DNA of 64,000 nt from Symbiodinium natans (GCA_905221605.1 CAJNDS010002486.1:248001-312000); one strand, 5' to 3'. Numbered from the stretch's first letter, positions 1 to 11,572 are shown. Notes: generated by a model not told the origin, from the sequence alone. Numbers and translations: made by a program.

Positions 1-3000
1 TAATCGAAACAGCAATTGTGGAACCCTGCGTCCCTTAGTGACTTCCTGGAAGCATTGTCCCAAGATTTGCCGGGCTCCCAAGTCCCTTCCAATGCTATGT
101 CATCGTTGTGAAGGTACCTGCATGCAGTCCCATATTTACAACCACCTTGATTGTAATACAGACACAGCCGACCTTTTGGCTCACCCGACGTAGGCTCACC
201 CTTTGATGCACCTTTGCCAAAATTGTACTTGGCCCGGAAGGCTAAATCCTCCCGCTCCTGCTGTGCCTCATCCACTGTACCTTCCTCTGTGGGAGGGTCA
301 CCGATGTTCCCATCCTCATCATCAGCTTCTTGGCTATTCTTTGGATCAGTTGACCCTCCTCCTGGCCAACCTTCACCATAACGACGATGCTCATAGGAAC
401 ACTCATCACCATTGCGACACCTTCCCCGATTGAAGAACTTGCACAGCTTGCTGTAACCAGGTGACAACACAGTCTTTGGTGTCATGTAAGCCTTTTTGTA
501 CTGGTCAGGGTCCATGTAGGCTTCCATTGGCTTGTTCTCCCTTTTGCTCATGGATTGCACTGCACCATCAAGCTCCTGCAAAAATAGCTTGGTGTCCAAC
601 CAAAGCGCGTTCCAAAACTCATCTTCCCCTTGATTCAGCACCGTTGCCACCGCTTCACCCACAACTGGTCGAGAAAATCTCCTTTTTTTGCATGCCAGTT
701 CGAAAAGCGCGTTGTGGTACTGTTTTCGGGAAAAAGTGGTTAACTCCCCCAAGCCTGTGCTTTCTGTACCATCAGGCTTCCAACCACCATTTTGCAAGAT
801 GCCATACGCGCGCCGAGCTTCCGCATTGAGGAATGCCTGATCTGCAACACACTCCTGTAAATCTTCCATCGGGCGACCCAACAGCATCCCTGTAATTTTG
901 CCAACATAGGCTTCCTCTTCGTTTCCATTCTCCAGAAGAGCTTTGTAGATCTTTTCTCCATAAAGTTGTCTTTCTTCTCGTTCTTCAGAGGATAACTCCT
1001 GTACCACAAGCTCCTCATCGGATTGCTCTTCCTCCTGTTTCCAGTCCCATTGACCGTTGGAATCTCGGTACCACTGACCAACATACCATGGATTCGTCCA
1101 CCACGTACTCCAGCCGCTGGGTTTCCACTTCCGCAGCGTTGAGGAAGAGTCCTCCACGTCCTCTTCCAAAACCAGAAAGGTGTCCAAGATTATGGTACCA
1201 TCATCTTCCACTAGTTTCACTGTTCCATTGACAGTATCACCAAATCTGAAATGACACGTATTGTTCCCTTCTGCAGGAATCAATACATTCAAATCACCAA
1301 GGTCCAAAAAGGCTCCATACCCATTGATGCAGCGCACTAGACCCATGATCTCATCTCCCTCTTGATAGCAATGTGTCCCAGGTGATTCCAAGGCTCCCGC
1401 TCGGGGCACTTTCTTTGCGTGCTCTTCAGAAACCACCTCTGTATCATCGGCTCCTGGCGCATCCTTTGTTTTCACCTTTGAGTCACACTGCTCGTCCTGC
1501 TCCACGAGTCCCACAAGCTCATCTTTTTTGTGCTCCTGGACTTCAGGACCTCTCTTTTTCTCCGCCAAAGGCTTTGCCTCATCTGCTGTAATTCGCTCGG
1601 TGTCGACTTCCGGCGAACTTCCAGACGGCAACACTTCTCCCTTCATGGGAGTGGACCCATCATTGGAGTCCTTTGTCACACCTTCTGCAGCAGGCAAATC
1701 TTCCTCCACTGCAGGGCAATTGAGTCGATCATCCACGGCAGGCACGCTTTCTTCCACCGCAGGCTCCTTTGGTTCCATGGCTTCCAAAGGAGAATTTCCA
1801 CCATCGTTGACCACAGCTGCCTCATTGGCTCCGGTGTAGCCCTTGTCATTTCGTTCCTCGCGGCTAACTTCAGGTTGCACCAGTGCGTCCACCTGTGAAC
1901 CTCCATCATCAGCTGCTGCGGAGACCTGCGCCCCATTGTTGCAGTCGCCCGTGGAACGTAACACCATATGCACCTCAACCCGTGCTTCCTTCGCACTCCA
2001 GGTAATATCTGGCGCATCGACCCGCGCATCATTGGCGCTCCAGGCCTCATTTTTCAGATCTTCTGTGTCTCCAGCTATTCCAGAAGCTTCTTTTTCCCTT
2101 TGAATGGCAGGAACCTTGGCACCAAACGAAGAGACCTCCTCAGTCGCAACACACGACCTTTTCCCTCCGTCTTCCAAATCTCCAGGACCACATTCCTGAA
2201 CGACAGGTACCACATCCACCACTCGATCTTCTGCAGCCGACACAGTTCCGATCTCCACATTGGGAATCTTTTCTTCTGGACCTACCGATTCCACCGCTGC
2301 CACACCCTCAGAAAGTGCTCCCATTCCTTCCCGATCCAGATGTTGAGCTCCAGCGATGTCTGTTCGGTTTCCAGGAATCTCCTCCTCATCAGGAGAACCC
2401 GAGGTCGGGGCGTCACACCAGCCCTAGGACCGCTCTCCCTGATAGTAGAGGAAAAATCTTTTTCACCTAAACTATTTACACTACCCTGGAATGCCCTCGT
2501 AGACTCAGTCTTCGGAGTAGAGGATGAAGAATCCAGTGCCGCCTCCACTTCCAGCTCATTGCCCGAAGGAGACCCAACCACCTCGTCACTCTTCATCTTT
2601 TCACCTACCACCGGCAATGTCCACTTGCTTTCCTGCGTATCCAGGCAGTAATAATATTGTCTCCCATCTTCATGGAGGTGCCATTCCCACGTTGTCCCAT
2701 CGCACGCTTTGATCAGATGCTCGTCTTTCCGAAAACCATCCCTTTCAGAGACCTGTCGCATCTCGTCCTCTTCTTCGGACAACTGTCGCAACCTCTCAGC
2801 CTCCATCTGTAGGATCTCCTCCTCCCCCATGGCGTATCCAGCAGCAGGTGCAGCTTCAAAGCTGTCCGCACCCTTCTGTTCATGACCGCTTCCACCACCT
2901 TGGGAACTCGAAGATGGATCCCTTTTGATCTTGTTCAGAGGCCTCCTGGCCGCTTGCAGCACTTCTCCAATCAGATCGGTCTGAGACTCTTGGTCTACCA

Positions 3001-3358
3001 TTCGACCCGAAGTCGAAGACGACGGCTGATACCCGTGTTTGTGCAACACTCGTAAAACAGTCACCTCCATTTCACGATCTATACCACCAGTCGCGTCCCA
3101 GTTCCTTTTCTCACCAGGCTTTGGCGATACAGAAACAGCACGTCCTTCAGCTTCAGCATTGCTAACCATATCCCTATTGGGATTCATACCCACATTGGGG
3201 CTTTCTGCAACCAAGGCCTCTTCCAGATGTTCTTCAGCGCCGGGAATCACCTCTTCCAACACCGATCTTTCACCCAGAGACTCAGCTGCACCATTTCCAG
3301 CTCCACCATCTTGTCCACCATCCGAGGCAAGTTGGAGCCATCGCTTCGGAGAAGGCAT
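1..3358 (-). CDS. WW / S1 / tandem CCCH zinc-finger protein (partial at 3' end)
   Basis: Large protein that probably binds RNA. Translation starts at the ATG at 3358 (MPSPKRW...) and runs leftwards off the window edge, giving about 1,100 residues. The order is: acidic Ser-rich N-terminus; a WW domain at about residues 217-245 (TTWEWHLHEDGRQYYYC, then W and P, at about 2620-2705); a long acidic Glu/Val/Pro linker; an S1/OB-fold segment (GLVRCINGYGAFLDLG ... FGDTVNGTVKL, about 1180-1375); a Trp-rich stretch (about 1040-1130); and two CCCH fingers of spacing C-x7-C-x5-C-x3-H at 387-443 (CKFFNRGRCRNGDECSYEH) and 108-164 (CLYYNQGGCKYGTACRYLH). The frame changes once near 2424-2479. A 56-nt GT-AG intron restores it exactly; an assembly indel is the alternative. 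WW recruits proline-rich partners, S1 and CCCH bind RNA; the combined role is inferred. No telomeric tracts occur in this gene, unlike everything to its right. Confidence 0.85.
2424..2479 (-). other. Candidate 56-nt phase-0 intron in the WW/S1/CCCH gene
   Basis: On the minus strand the segment starts GTAAATAG and ends CCTAG. Removing it joins two long open frames: the WW-containing frame, which otherwise stops at 2282-2284, and the S1/CCCH frame, which otherwise begins after a stop at 2424-2426. The removed length leaves residue 2 modulo 3, exactly the shift needed. It is short for a dinoflagellate intron, so a small sequencing indel cannot be excluded. Confidence 0.55.
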
Positions 3359-3765
3359 TGCTTCTTGATCCCAAAAACCTTGAAAGAACACTTAACCGCA
3401 GGGAGCCTAATTTGGGCTCATAACCTACGGGGGGACAACCAAGGAAGGAAATCAACTCCCCTAATCGCCCTGAACTTATATTTCCCAGATCGAACCAAGA
3501 AACAACCAAGAACACGGATAAGAGCAACCCAGGGGGAAAGGAAAGGGGGAAGGAATCCACACCCTTACCAAACCCTAAGAACCCAGGCACTACTTTTTGA
3601 ACTTGTGGCTTTCTGTTCAAGCCCATCTTGAGCCAAACATGGTTTACGGGTTCATTAACCCTTTCAACTTCCAACACTAACTCCTTTCTACAATACCAAT
3701 TGCAGCTCCGCACCCTAAACCCATAGAGAAGCCCTAAACCCTGAAACCCCACAACCACCCACACG
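3359..3765. promoter_or_regulatory. Divergent strand-switch region between two head-to-head genes
   Basis: The minus-strand gene starts at 3358 and the first plus-strand gene at 3766, leaving 407 nt that must hold both 5' ends. The segment has no convincing coding frame. It carries A/C-rich sequence and three CCCTAAA-like units at 3710-3755 just before the plus-strand ATG. No TATA box or intact spliced-leader copy was recognised. In dinoflagellates, divergent boundaries of unidirectional arrays are thought to be where transcription starts; the assignment here is by position only. Confidence 0.5.
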
Positions 3766-5969
3766 ATGTCTGTGAGATCCCAGGAGCGCATGAGCCTGCA
3801 AGAGGCGCACAGCTTCCTGCGGCAGAGGCGGCCCATTGCAGACCCTCGGCAGGCGCCCGAAGCCCGGTCTTTAGGGTTTGGGATTTCGGCTGGAGGCCTC
3901 CAAGCCTTAAGGTCCAAGTTCAACAAAAAGCATCAGAACAGCACAAGAAAGACGGCAAAAACCCACAACAGGACTCAACTTCTCAAGACCCAAAAGCGGC
4001 CCCCTAGACCTCGAGAGTTAAAACCTCAGCTCCCCCCCCAAAAGGAGCCTAATTTGGCAGAAGCCCCTGGAAGCCCCTGGAAGAGGGAAGTTTGAACATC
4101 ATCTTCAATTTCTTGTTCCCCTTCATCCCCTTAGAATAAATCCTTCTCAGGCCACAAAAATTAAGTTTTTTATAGGGCCCCCCAAAACCTACTACCGCTG
4201 GAAGAGAGGAGTTCCTGGTGCAGCTGGGAAGGCTCGAGTGCCAGCTCTTTGGTCGGGCGGAGCCCTCCCTGAAGGCATCTGAAGGGTTTGGGGGGGGGGG
4301 GGGGGATGGGTTTTGGGCTTATAATCCCTATGAAGGACTGGTTAGTATAATACCCCTATGATGGTCACTGTTAAATAAGTAGGGTTGTAGGGTTTGGGGT
4401 TTAGGAGCTTGGTGGATTTTTTTGGGGTTGGTCTTGATTGGAGCTTCTTGTTGAGAGTCTGAGTTCTGCTTCAGGCGCAGTTGTGGAACCCCCAACCTAG
4501 AACCCCCCAACCCAATAAGCGTGTTTAGGGCTCAGGATTTATGGCTGAGGGTCGGCATGCATTCTGCCCGCCCGGCACAGGCCGACGAGGTTTTCGCCGG
4601 GCGACGCATGCTTCTCGGCCTTGCGTGGAAGTGGAAGCGCGGGAGTCGTGTGGGGGACCTTGCCCCGAAACTGGTGCAAGGTTTCAAGGGGGCTTGATTG
4701 GGCTGGATGCTTTCTACAGGAGCCGATGTAGCTAGCCCGCTTTCCTCCGCCACCCGGAGGAGAACACCCTGGCATGGCTTCAAGCCGCAGTCTGCAATGT
4801 CAAGAACCCCGAAGCCATGGTGCCTTTTGGAGGCCTCTAAACCCGCTAAAGCCCAAAAGCCTCGAAGCCCAAAGAAAGGCTCAATGTGGATGGCGCACCA
4901 AGCCCAGTGCTGCAGGCCGGCACGGAGCATTTGTTGGTGTTCGCAGGCCCAGAAGGGAGGCTGATAGGAGGCCGGGGCCTACAAAATGTCCCAAGAGCAT
5001 CTCCTTGTAGTATGACAAAAAGCAAGAGTAACGCTATTCGCCCCACGGGGCCCGATCCAGCCGGCAGCGTTTGGCAGGAGCCAGGGCATAGCCCAGAGAT
5101 GATGCACGAGCTGGAGGTTCGGGGGAGACTGTCCTCGTCATCTTGTTATTCTTGTACTTCTTTACGTGTGATGATTTCTGTTGCGGGGCAGGGTTGTTAT
5201 TCTTCTTCTTCTTCCAGAAATTGGTTGCTGCCCTTGCTTTTGCTCGAAAACTCCAAGCTCCCCAACAAATCCCCAACAAATCCAGAGACCTCCACAGCCC
5301 AAGAACCCCCTAAACTCTCAACCCTAAATCCTGAGCCAGCCTGTCATTGAGGCCCTGCAGCAAGTCATGCAGAGCTTGAACTCGCAGCTGCAGCTCATCG
5401 GGGCAGAGGCCTGAGGGAGGGGTTTGGGGTTTGGGGTTTAGGGTTTTCAGGGTTCAGGGTTCAGGGTGTATGGTTTAGGGTTTAGGGTGTAGGGTTTCGG
5501 GTTTAGGGTTGAGGGGCTTCGGGCCCAGGGTTGCCAGGGAGCCCGCCTGGTCCCTTCAGGAAGAATATTATCCTTAAAGCATGTAGGGTCTTTTTTTTGC
5601 ATGATTTAAGATTAGTTGAAGGGTGGGGTTTTGGTGACGACCTGGAGCTTAGGGTTGATACCGCTAGGGCCGCTAGGGCACCCTGAGGCAGTGTGCTAGG
5701 TTGTTGGTGTGGTTTGGGGCCTTGGTCTCTCCTGTGCTCCAGGTTACCTAGGCCAAAGGCTTCCAAAACTCCAACTAAGTGGGACCAGCAAAACCTGCTT
5801 TGGAATGAAGTTTCCGGAGACCCGGCGTGTGTTACCCAGAGCTGATCGGGACAGCTTGCCATCCGAACTCCAGGCTGATGCTGCTGCGAAGGAGGTCCAG
5901 CAGAACGCCGATGCAGGCCCGGTGCTGCATATGCTCGAAGGCCGAATCGCAGACTGGAGGTCCTGCAAG
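3766..5969 (+). CDS. Unrecognised multi-exon protein, 5' portion
   Basis: No family recognised. The first exon, 3766-3852, starts MSVRSQERMSLQEAHSFL and ends at a GC donor. Likely following exons, all + strand: 4209-4274 (EFLVQLGRLECQLFGR, GC donor), 4581-about 4630 (ADEVFAGRRMLLGLAWK), 5078-5116 (EPGHSPEMMHELE, GT donor), 5352-5408 (ALQQVMQSLNSQLQLIGAE, GC donor) and 5874-5969 (ADAAAKEVQQNADAG..., GC donor). Most begin after an AG in phase 0, and codons end mostly in G or C. The Glu/Gln/Leu-rich exons look helical, possibly coiled coil. TTTAGGG-like repeats at 5415-5515 lie in the intron after 5408. The end of the third exon and the order of later exons are uncertain. Confidence 0.5.
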
Positions 5970-6767
5970 GCAGGTACTGCAACCCGGCAACCCGCGAAGC
6001 AGCAGTGCAGGTCCTTCATTGTTCTGCTTCCTCGAATCAGGGATTAGCTGCAAGCGAGCAGACATGTCAGCACCTTGTGCCATGAAGCCCGCATGCTAGG
6101 GAAATGACCCTGAGCCCGGCAACTTCCTTAGCACGGTGTATACCCACGGAGTGCATGCAACTGCGGACAAAGGCACGAAGCCTTGCAACCCTTGCTTACA
6201 TCCCTAAACCTTGGGGGGTCCCCGGATTCCAGGACCGAATGTAGAACTCCCAAATCCCCAGCCCTGCAACCCGGAATAGTCTTGTATGTTTTGGGAGCCT
6301 CTTGCGGCAGGCGCCGACGTGGTGCCAAGCTCAGGATTCGTCTTGGACGTTGCTAAACCTAAACTTCCCTAAGCGCTAGGCCTCAAACCCTAAACCTCTT
6401 TCTGCTGTTTGGTGTGGTTTACGGTTGTCCCTTGAATCCCCGCTGCTTTGCCTGCGCATTGAATCAATCGGGCCTGAGACAGTGTGAGACGTAAGGCGGC
6501 AGCATCGTCCCAAACTAGCACACGTGTGGAGGAGGGGAATCGGAAATCTTTGAATTCCAGAAGGCGCTCGACCACGCAGAACCTCAACTCCTGCACCCAA
6601 TTCCTTGCACGTTGTTTAGGATTGTTTAGGCCTCCGAATTTAAGTAAGGTCTGAAATCACTCCTACTGTATGAGGATCTAAACCAGTATGGCTAACGCTT
6701 CTTTCAGACCTCAGCCATACCAAATCCACAGCTTGGAAGCCGGGCCACCTGCTTCCCGTCATCTAAG

Positions 6768-7810
6768 TCCCCGCGGCGTGCGGAGAACGAGATGGCCTTC
6801 GTGGCGAGGAGGTGGGATCCATGGGTGTAGGAGTTCGAGGAAGAGGGCTTAGGGTTGTGGCGCTTGAGGTACATTAATTAATGTATACATGTACATGCAC
6901 AATATGCTGATGCGTGTTATAGGTTCGTTGACGAGCCAGCAGCTAAGACTAAGATGTCGGTTGCTGAGGTGACCGCTGTCAGCGTTTGGGTTGTGCAGAC
7001 ACTTGAGGCTGTACACGGGGATCTGTGTGCAGGGGCATTCCAGGCTCCCCAGAACTACGCGTGTTGTCTTATTAGCAGCAGCTCTACCCCTTTTCCCTCA
7101 TGTCAGATCCCCCTCCCCACTGAACTTCCCCTAATACCCAACCCTAAACCCAAGCCCAGTCCCTCGTTGACGTTGGATGGAAAGCGGCCCCATTTCAAGG
7201 CTCCCTGTATCTTCGAGGCCTCGCATCTCAAACCTTAAACCCGAAACCCCAGACCCTCAACCCTCCGGAAGACCAAGTCTCGGGGGAAATACCTTGTTCC
7301 AGAAACTGCGTAACTTCACTCACAACCCCTTGCACGGCAGGGAAAGACGCGGCCTCCTCAAACGGGGCCATAATGTGGAGAACTGCTCATCTACAGTAGG
7401 CCTGGGACCGATTCCTGAAAGGTATGTGTCGCAGTTGACGCTGCCTCCGAAGCCGATGGACGAGGCTCACAAGGGATTTTCCCTCCCCTCGCCCACCCGG
7501 AACCCAAAACCCTAAACCCCAAACGAGCATCAGCATCCCCCCGAGAGGCTCGCTAAACCGCTTGAGGGGGTTTAGTGTCTGTGAGGCGTCCATGCCGGAA
7601 CTCAAGCGCGAGAGAGATGCCTGTGAGGCGGGGATGTTTCTTGCGGCCGTGATGAACTCTGGGTTGGCTCAGGGTTTTTAGGGTTTAGGGTTTAGGGTTT
7701 AGGCTTTAGGGTTTAGGGTTTCAGGGCTTAGGGTTCAGCCCAAATGGACTGTTCTTGTTGCGCGCAGGCCTTGCTGGACTTCATGACAAGAACAGCAGCA
7801 GTCCTGCTGG
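6768..7810 (+). CDS. Further candidate exons, probably of the gene starting at 3766
   Basis: Short plus-strand open stretches following AG and followed by GT/GC/GA: about 6768-6811 (SPRRAENEMAFVARR), 7422-7473 (YVSQLTLPPKPMDEAHK), about 7594-7665 (ELKRERDACEAGMFLAAV) and from 7768 (ALLDFMTRTAAVLL, after GCGCGCAG). They show the same GC-rich third positions as the 5' exons and no stop codon, but phases were not all reconciled. They could belong to a second gene. CCCTAAA-like sequence at 7505-7520 and TTTAGGG at 7676-7735 border the 7.6 kb exon. Confidence 0.35.
7676..7735. repeat. TTTAGGG interstitial telomeric tract
   Basis: About eight units of TTTAGGG with point variants. It follows the candidate exon at about 7594-7665 and precedes the one at 7768, so it is inferred to be intronic. 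Confidence 0.9.
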
Positions 7811-7865
7811 ATCAGACGCCCGGCAAGTATCAAGTAGGGCGTGCCTTGGTTTGTGCTCACATTGA

Positions 7866-8895
7866 GGAAGTGAAACCCTGCACCCTAAACCCAGAACTGG
7901 ATGACAAGAATAATTTTGGGGTCCTTGTTGGCCTGTCCATTGAGCCGAGGAGAGATCACCTACGCGAGCCTGGGGGCCCAGGAGAGAGGTGTTGACTGAA
8001 GACAGAGAACCCTCGGAGAAGCCCGCAGGGGACGAGTGATTGCGCTCATTGATCGCGTGCGCAGTGCCCACAGCCCAGGTTCAAGGGCTAAAGGGGCCTC
8101 TCGGGTTCCCAATCTGCGCCGAGGCAGCTGCCTGGGCAAAATGCCCCGCACAGCAGCGGAGGCACTGGAGTCTTCTCCCTCTTCGGGTTTAGGGTTTAGG
8201 GTTTAGGGTTTAGGGTCTTGTGTTGAATAGAGCGCTGTTGGGTCTTCCCCTCCAAGCCCCGGCAATAGAAGCGAACCCACGAGTCGTCATGAGCTGGTAT
8301 TTTTCTCAGTAGGTTTTTCTAGGGTCACAGGAATTCGCTCCAAGCATTGCATGTGAAGGGTGCCCGCAAGAATGCACATGAAGCTTTTCCGGGGGATGTT
8401 CGGAGGTCTTGAGGTCTAAGTCTATGTTGGAAGTCGAAAAATCGGCCGCTGATCCGTTCAATGAGTTCAGGGAGACTTTGCCCATGGAAAAACGCGGCGT
8501 GGTCTCCCCCGCCCCAGCCAAACCTCCAAACTTGTCCCTCAAACGCCCATGAAGCCAAGCTAAATCCTAGCCTCTCAGCCCCGAACCCCCAAAAAATGAA
8601 GGCGGCCCCATGCAGAGCATGAGGCGGCCGATCATCTAGGTCCGCATGCTCCGGTGTGGAAAGGGGGTGCCTTTAACCTTTACCTTTTACAAGAAGGGCT
8701 TGTCGCAGCTACAACGCTAAGGCTTAGGCTTTATAGGGTTCGGTCTGTTGTGATTGCTCCATGACGTGGAGAGGTTCAGATCTTGAAGGGGCCAGTAGGC
8801 TGTCCACCGGAGCTTGACCTCCTCTGAGGGGTGCCGCGGAAGGAAGGGCGGTTTTCCAGACCTTCCGTCACAGCTCTGTCGGCGCACAGCGCGGC
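7866..8895 (+). other. Region with two candidate exons and a short TTTAGGG tract
   Basis: Mostly non-coding. Candidate plus-strand exons are about 8105-8168 (SAPRQLPGQNAPHSSGG) and 8851-8910 (TFRHSSVGAQRGCDCTYQ, preceded by TTTTCCAG and followed by GTGCGC). A TTTAGGG tract of about four units lies at 8188-8217. No domain is recognised. Confidence 0.25.
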
Positions 8896-9039
8896 TGTGA
8901 CTGCACATACCAGGTGCGCGGAGAGCGAAATCGCTTCAAAGGGGCGTCGGTCGCAGAGAGCGCCTGACTGTTATGTAGTTACCTTCGATGCCCCGAAAGA
9001 AGGGAGTCGAATCCACCCGTCCTCAGGCTCGGGGTGCAA

Positions 9040-9062
9040 ATGGTCAGTTCTCTAAATTGTGC
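9040..9062. mobile_element. Half copy (one terminus) of MITE-like family B
   Basis: ATGGTCAGTTCTCTAAATT here matches the terminal inverted repeats of the complete elements at 28184-28294 and 41370-41492. The partner terminus is not intact next to it, although AAAGGGACCATAACTT at about 9115 resembles it. Confidence 0.5.
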
Positions 9063-9120
9063 TCGCCTTCTGGGCACCCTAAACATTCGGGCCCCCGTTA
9101 CAATGGTAACCCCAAAAAGG

Positions 9121-9263
9121 GACCATAACTTACTTGGAGGTTCATTGTACTTATTAACTAATCATAACTGTACTTGTCTCTGTACTTGCAGCCATATTAG
9201 GGCACTTGAGGGGATACTATAATTGGTTAATACGCACCATGAACCTCCAAGTAAGGAAGTTAC
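9121..9263. mobile_element. MITE-like element, family C
   Basis: About 143 bp bounded by imperfect inverted repeats of roughly 35 bp. The left end reads ACTTACTTGGAGGTTCAT and then TATTAACTAAT. The right end (about 9225-9263) is its reverse complement with a few mismatches. The interior is AT-rich and has no coding potential. Only one copy was seen in the window. Confidence 0.7.
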
Positions 9264-9541
9264 CCGGATCTCTTTGCGACCTGCGTCCCAGAATTCGGCA
9301 CCCTCAGCGGGATCCCAGTCGGCCGGGGCCCTGCACCCCAAAAGTTCCTCAACGAAGACATGTTGAGAGCCCCCCAAACACCCAAGCAAGGAAGCCCGAA
9401 TGCACCCAAATGTTCCTCAACCAAGACATGTAGACAGCCCTGAAAATCCCCGGGTGCCCTCAAAAAATCACTCCGATAACTCCACAGCCCGTTTTGACAC
9501 CCTGAAACCCTGAAAACCTGGGCCGAAACATTGAAAGATTG

Positions 9542-9656
9542 CCCTAAACCCTAAACCCTACACCCCAAACCCTAAACCCTAAACCCTAAACCCGACAAAC
9601 CCTAAACCCTAAACCCTAAACCCTAAACCCTAAAAACCCTAAACCCTAAACCCTTG
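9542..9656. repeat. CCCTAAA interstitial telomeric tract
   Basis: About fifteen CCCTAAA units with a few interruptions (an ACACCCC and a CGACAAA unit). It lies in intergenic or intronic DNA some 240 bp before the terminal-inverted-repeat element. Confidence 0.95.
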
Positions 9657-10228
9657 AAAGATTGGGTGCAGGCCCCCACCATGCTCCCAAGCGCCGGGAT
9701 CCTTGCGGGCGCACAAGGGCGGTGAGCGTGTGCAACTGGGGCACGGGGCTGGGTCCCTGAGCCTTAAACCCTAAGCCATAAACTCTGAGCCTTATAAATA
9801 AATACATAAGTGAATAAACAAATATAAATAAATACATAAATAAATAAATACATAAATAAATAAATATCAATAAAAAAAAATATATATATATATATGCTAC
9901 CCCCCCCCAGCGACCTACCCTTTTTAGGCCTTTTTAACAAAAAACAACAAAGAAGGCCCAAAAGTCGCGTAGTTAATCACCGGGTAATGAAGGACAGTTA
10001 CTGGGACACCCACCTCACAGACCCCGATAAGCCAGCATTGGAAGAAACTACATTTTGAATCTGAAGCGGACAATGCTGTTTTTAGATGTTTAGATCAGTG
10101 TTTTTCTATGCAAATTGTGCGTTTCAAGAGCAATTAATGTTTTGTTGAGCAACTAATTTATTTATACAATTGTGTTTGTACGAGGCAAAGTATTAATCAA
10201 ATAGTGAAACATTTTTCTTGGTTCTTAT

Positions 10229-10829
10229 CGAATTTAGCTACTAGAGTAATTATTAAGCAAAGAGCCCAATTTGACTCAAGTGAATACTATTTACCTCAAC
10301 CAAGATACGAAATAAACACCATTCTCAACCAAAAAATGGCAAAGTGTGCGTTTAAAGTGCAAATACTGTATTTATTCAATTGTGTTTGTACTAGCAAAGT
10401 ATGCTCTCTGAAAAGTCCACTGAAATACCTTATGTTTACATATTCATGAATCGTTTTTATTTTTGAAATAATCATTTTATGCGAATTTAGCTACTAGAGT
10501 AATTATTAAGCAAATAGCCCAATTTGACTCAAGTGAATACCATTTAAAGGAGCATACTCAACCAAGATACGAAAGAAACACCATATTCAACCAACATATG
10601 GCAAAGTGTGGTTTACAGGGCAAATAGTGCTTTGTTGAGCAACTAATGCATTGAAACAGTTGTGTTTATACCAGGCAAAGTATTATTGAAGTACTATCTG
10701 CAAAGTCAAATGAAACACCTTATGTTTGCATATTCATGAAACAATTGTTTTTGAAGTATTCATTCTATGCGAATTTAACTACTAGAGGAATTCTTACGCA
10801 AATAGCCCAATTTGACTCAAGTGAATACT
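10229..10829. repeat. Three tandem copies of a roughly 250-290 bp AT-rich unit
   Basis: The phrase TTTAGCTACTAGAGTAATT, followed by TAAGCAAA and then CCCAATTTGACTCAAGTG, recurs at 10229, 10482 and 10768 with small changes. The preceding block containing CAATTGTGTTTGTAC also repeats. A fourth, degenerate start is at about 11374. The repeats lie inside the terminal-inverted-repeat element. Confidence 0.85.
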
Positions 10830-10874
10830 GTTTAAAGGACCATACTCAACCAAATACGAAATTAACACTTGCGG

Positions 10875-11570
10875 AAATGGAAACGATTCTACCTACATGA
10901 CAATGAGACAAAGATGGCTGAAGTATTCACTAAAGACCACTTATATACTACGGAAAAGCACAATTTGCATGAGCAAGCTTAAAAATGCACAATAATGGAA
11001 ATAGAAGCGGTTCTACTTACATAACGATGAAACAAAGATGTCTGAAGTATTCAATAAAGACCACATATATACTATGCCTGAAAAGCGCAACTTGCCCAAT
11101 CAGGCTTAAAAAATGCACAAGAATCCTAGAAAAGTACTTAGTGAAGGCCATACACAAGCAAATTCACAAATACATAAAAACATCTCAAAGCGCAAGCTTT
11201 TCAGGAGAATCTCTGGTAAAGTTTGGATTATAGGGTTTTGGGGTATTCCTGGACGAGTAGGAGTCACTTTTTAAGCAAACAGTTCTAAGCAATAAATGCT
11301 TTTTCTCAAGACAAGTATTGCAAATGCTGCTTCTAGATAATTAATCGCATTGAACCAGGCAAATATTATCCATGCGAATTGAGCTACCAGAGCACCAAGT
11401 AATGGCTGAATAAGGTCTACTACACTTGAGTACAACCAAAAGATGCACTAAACACTAGCGGCTCTACTTACATAATAACGAAACAAATAGTTCTGAAGCA
11501 CTAGAAAGACCACTTGTATACTATTTCTGAAAAGCACAATTAGCATAAGCACACTTAAAAAATGCGTAGT
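10875..11570. repeat. Second tandem family, about 115-130 bp unit, three copies
   Basis: Units at about 10875-10990, 10990-11121 and 11445-11570 share a core (TCTAC, CTACATAA, ACAAAGATG, TGAAGTATTCA, AAGACCAC, TATACTA, GAAAAGC and a closing AAAAATGC). They lie inside the same element as the 250-290 bp units and show about 80 percent identity by eye. Confidence 0.75.
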
Positions 11571-11572
11571 TG

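Noticed and set aside
160-195. Genomic spliced-leader relic (TTTTGGCTCA)
   Set aside because: The match is partial and lies inside the coding sequence of the CCCH protein; no full leader was found in the window.
2282-2426. Two overlapping stops read as evidence for two separate minus-strand genes
   Set aside because: A single GT-AG removal joins both frames, and the acidic linker composition is continuous across the join.
9646-9961. Tyr/Ile-rich open frames
   Set aside because: They arise from ATAAATA microsatellite sequence next to the terminal-inverted-repeat element.
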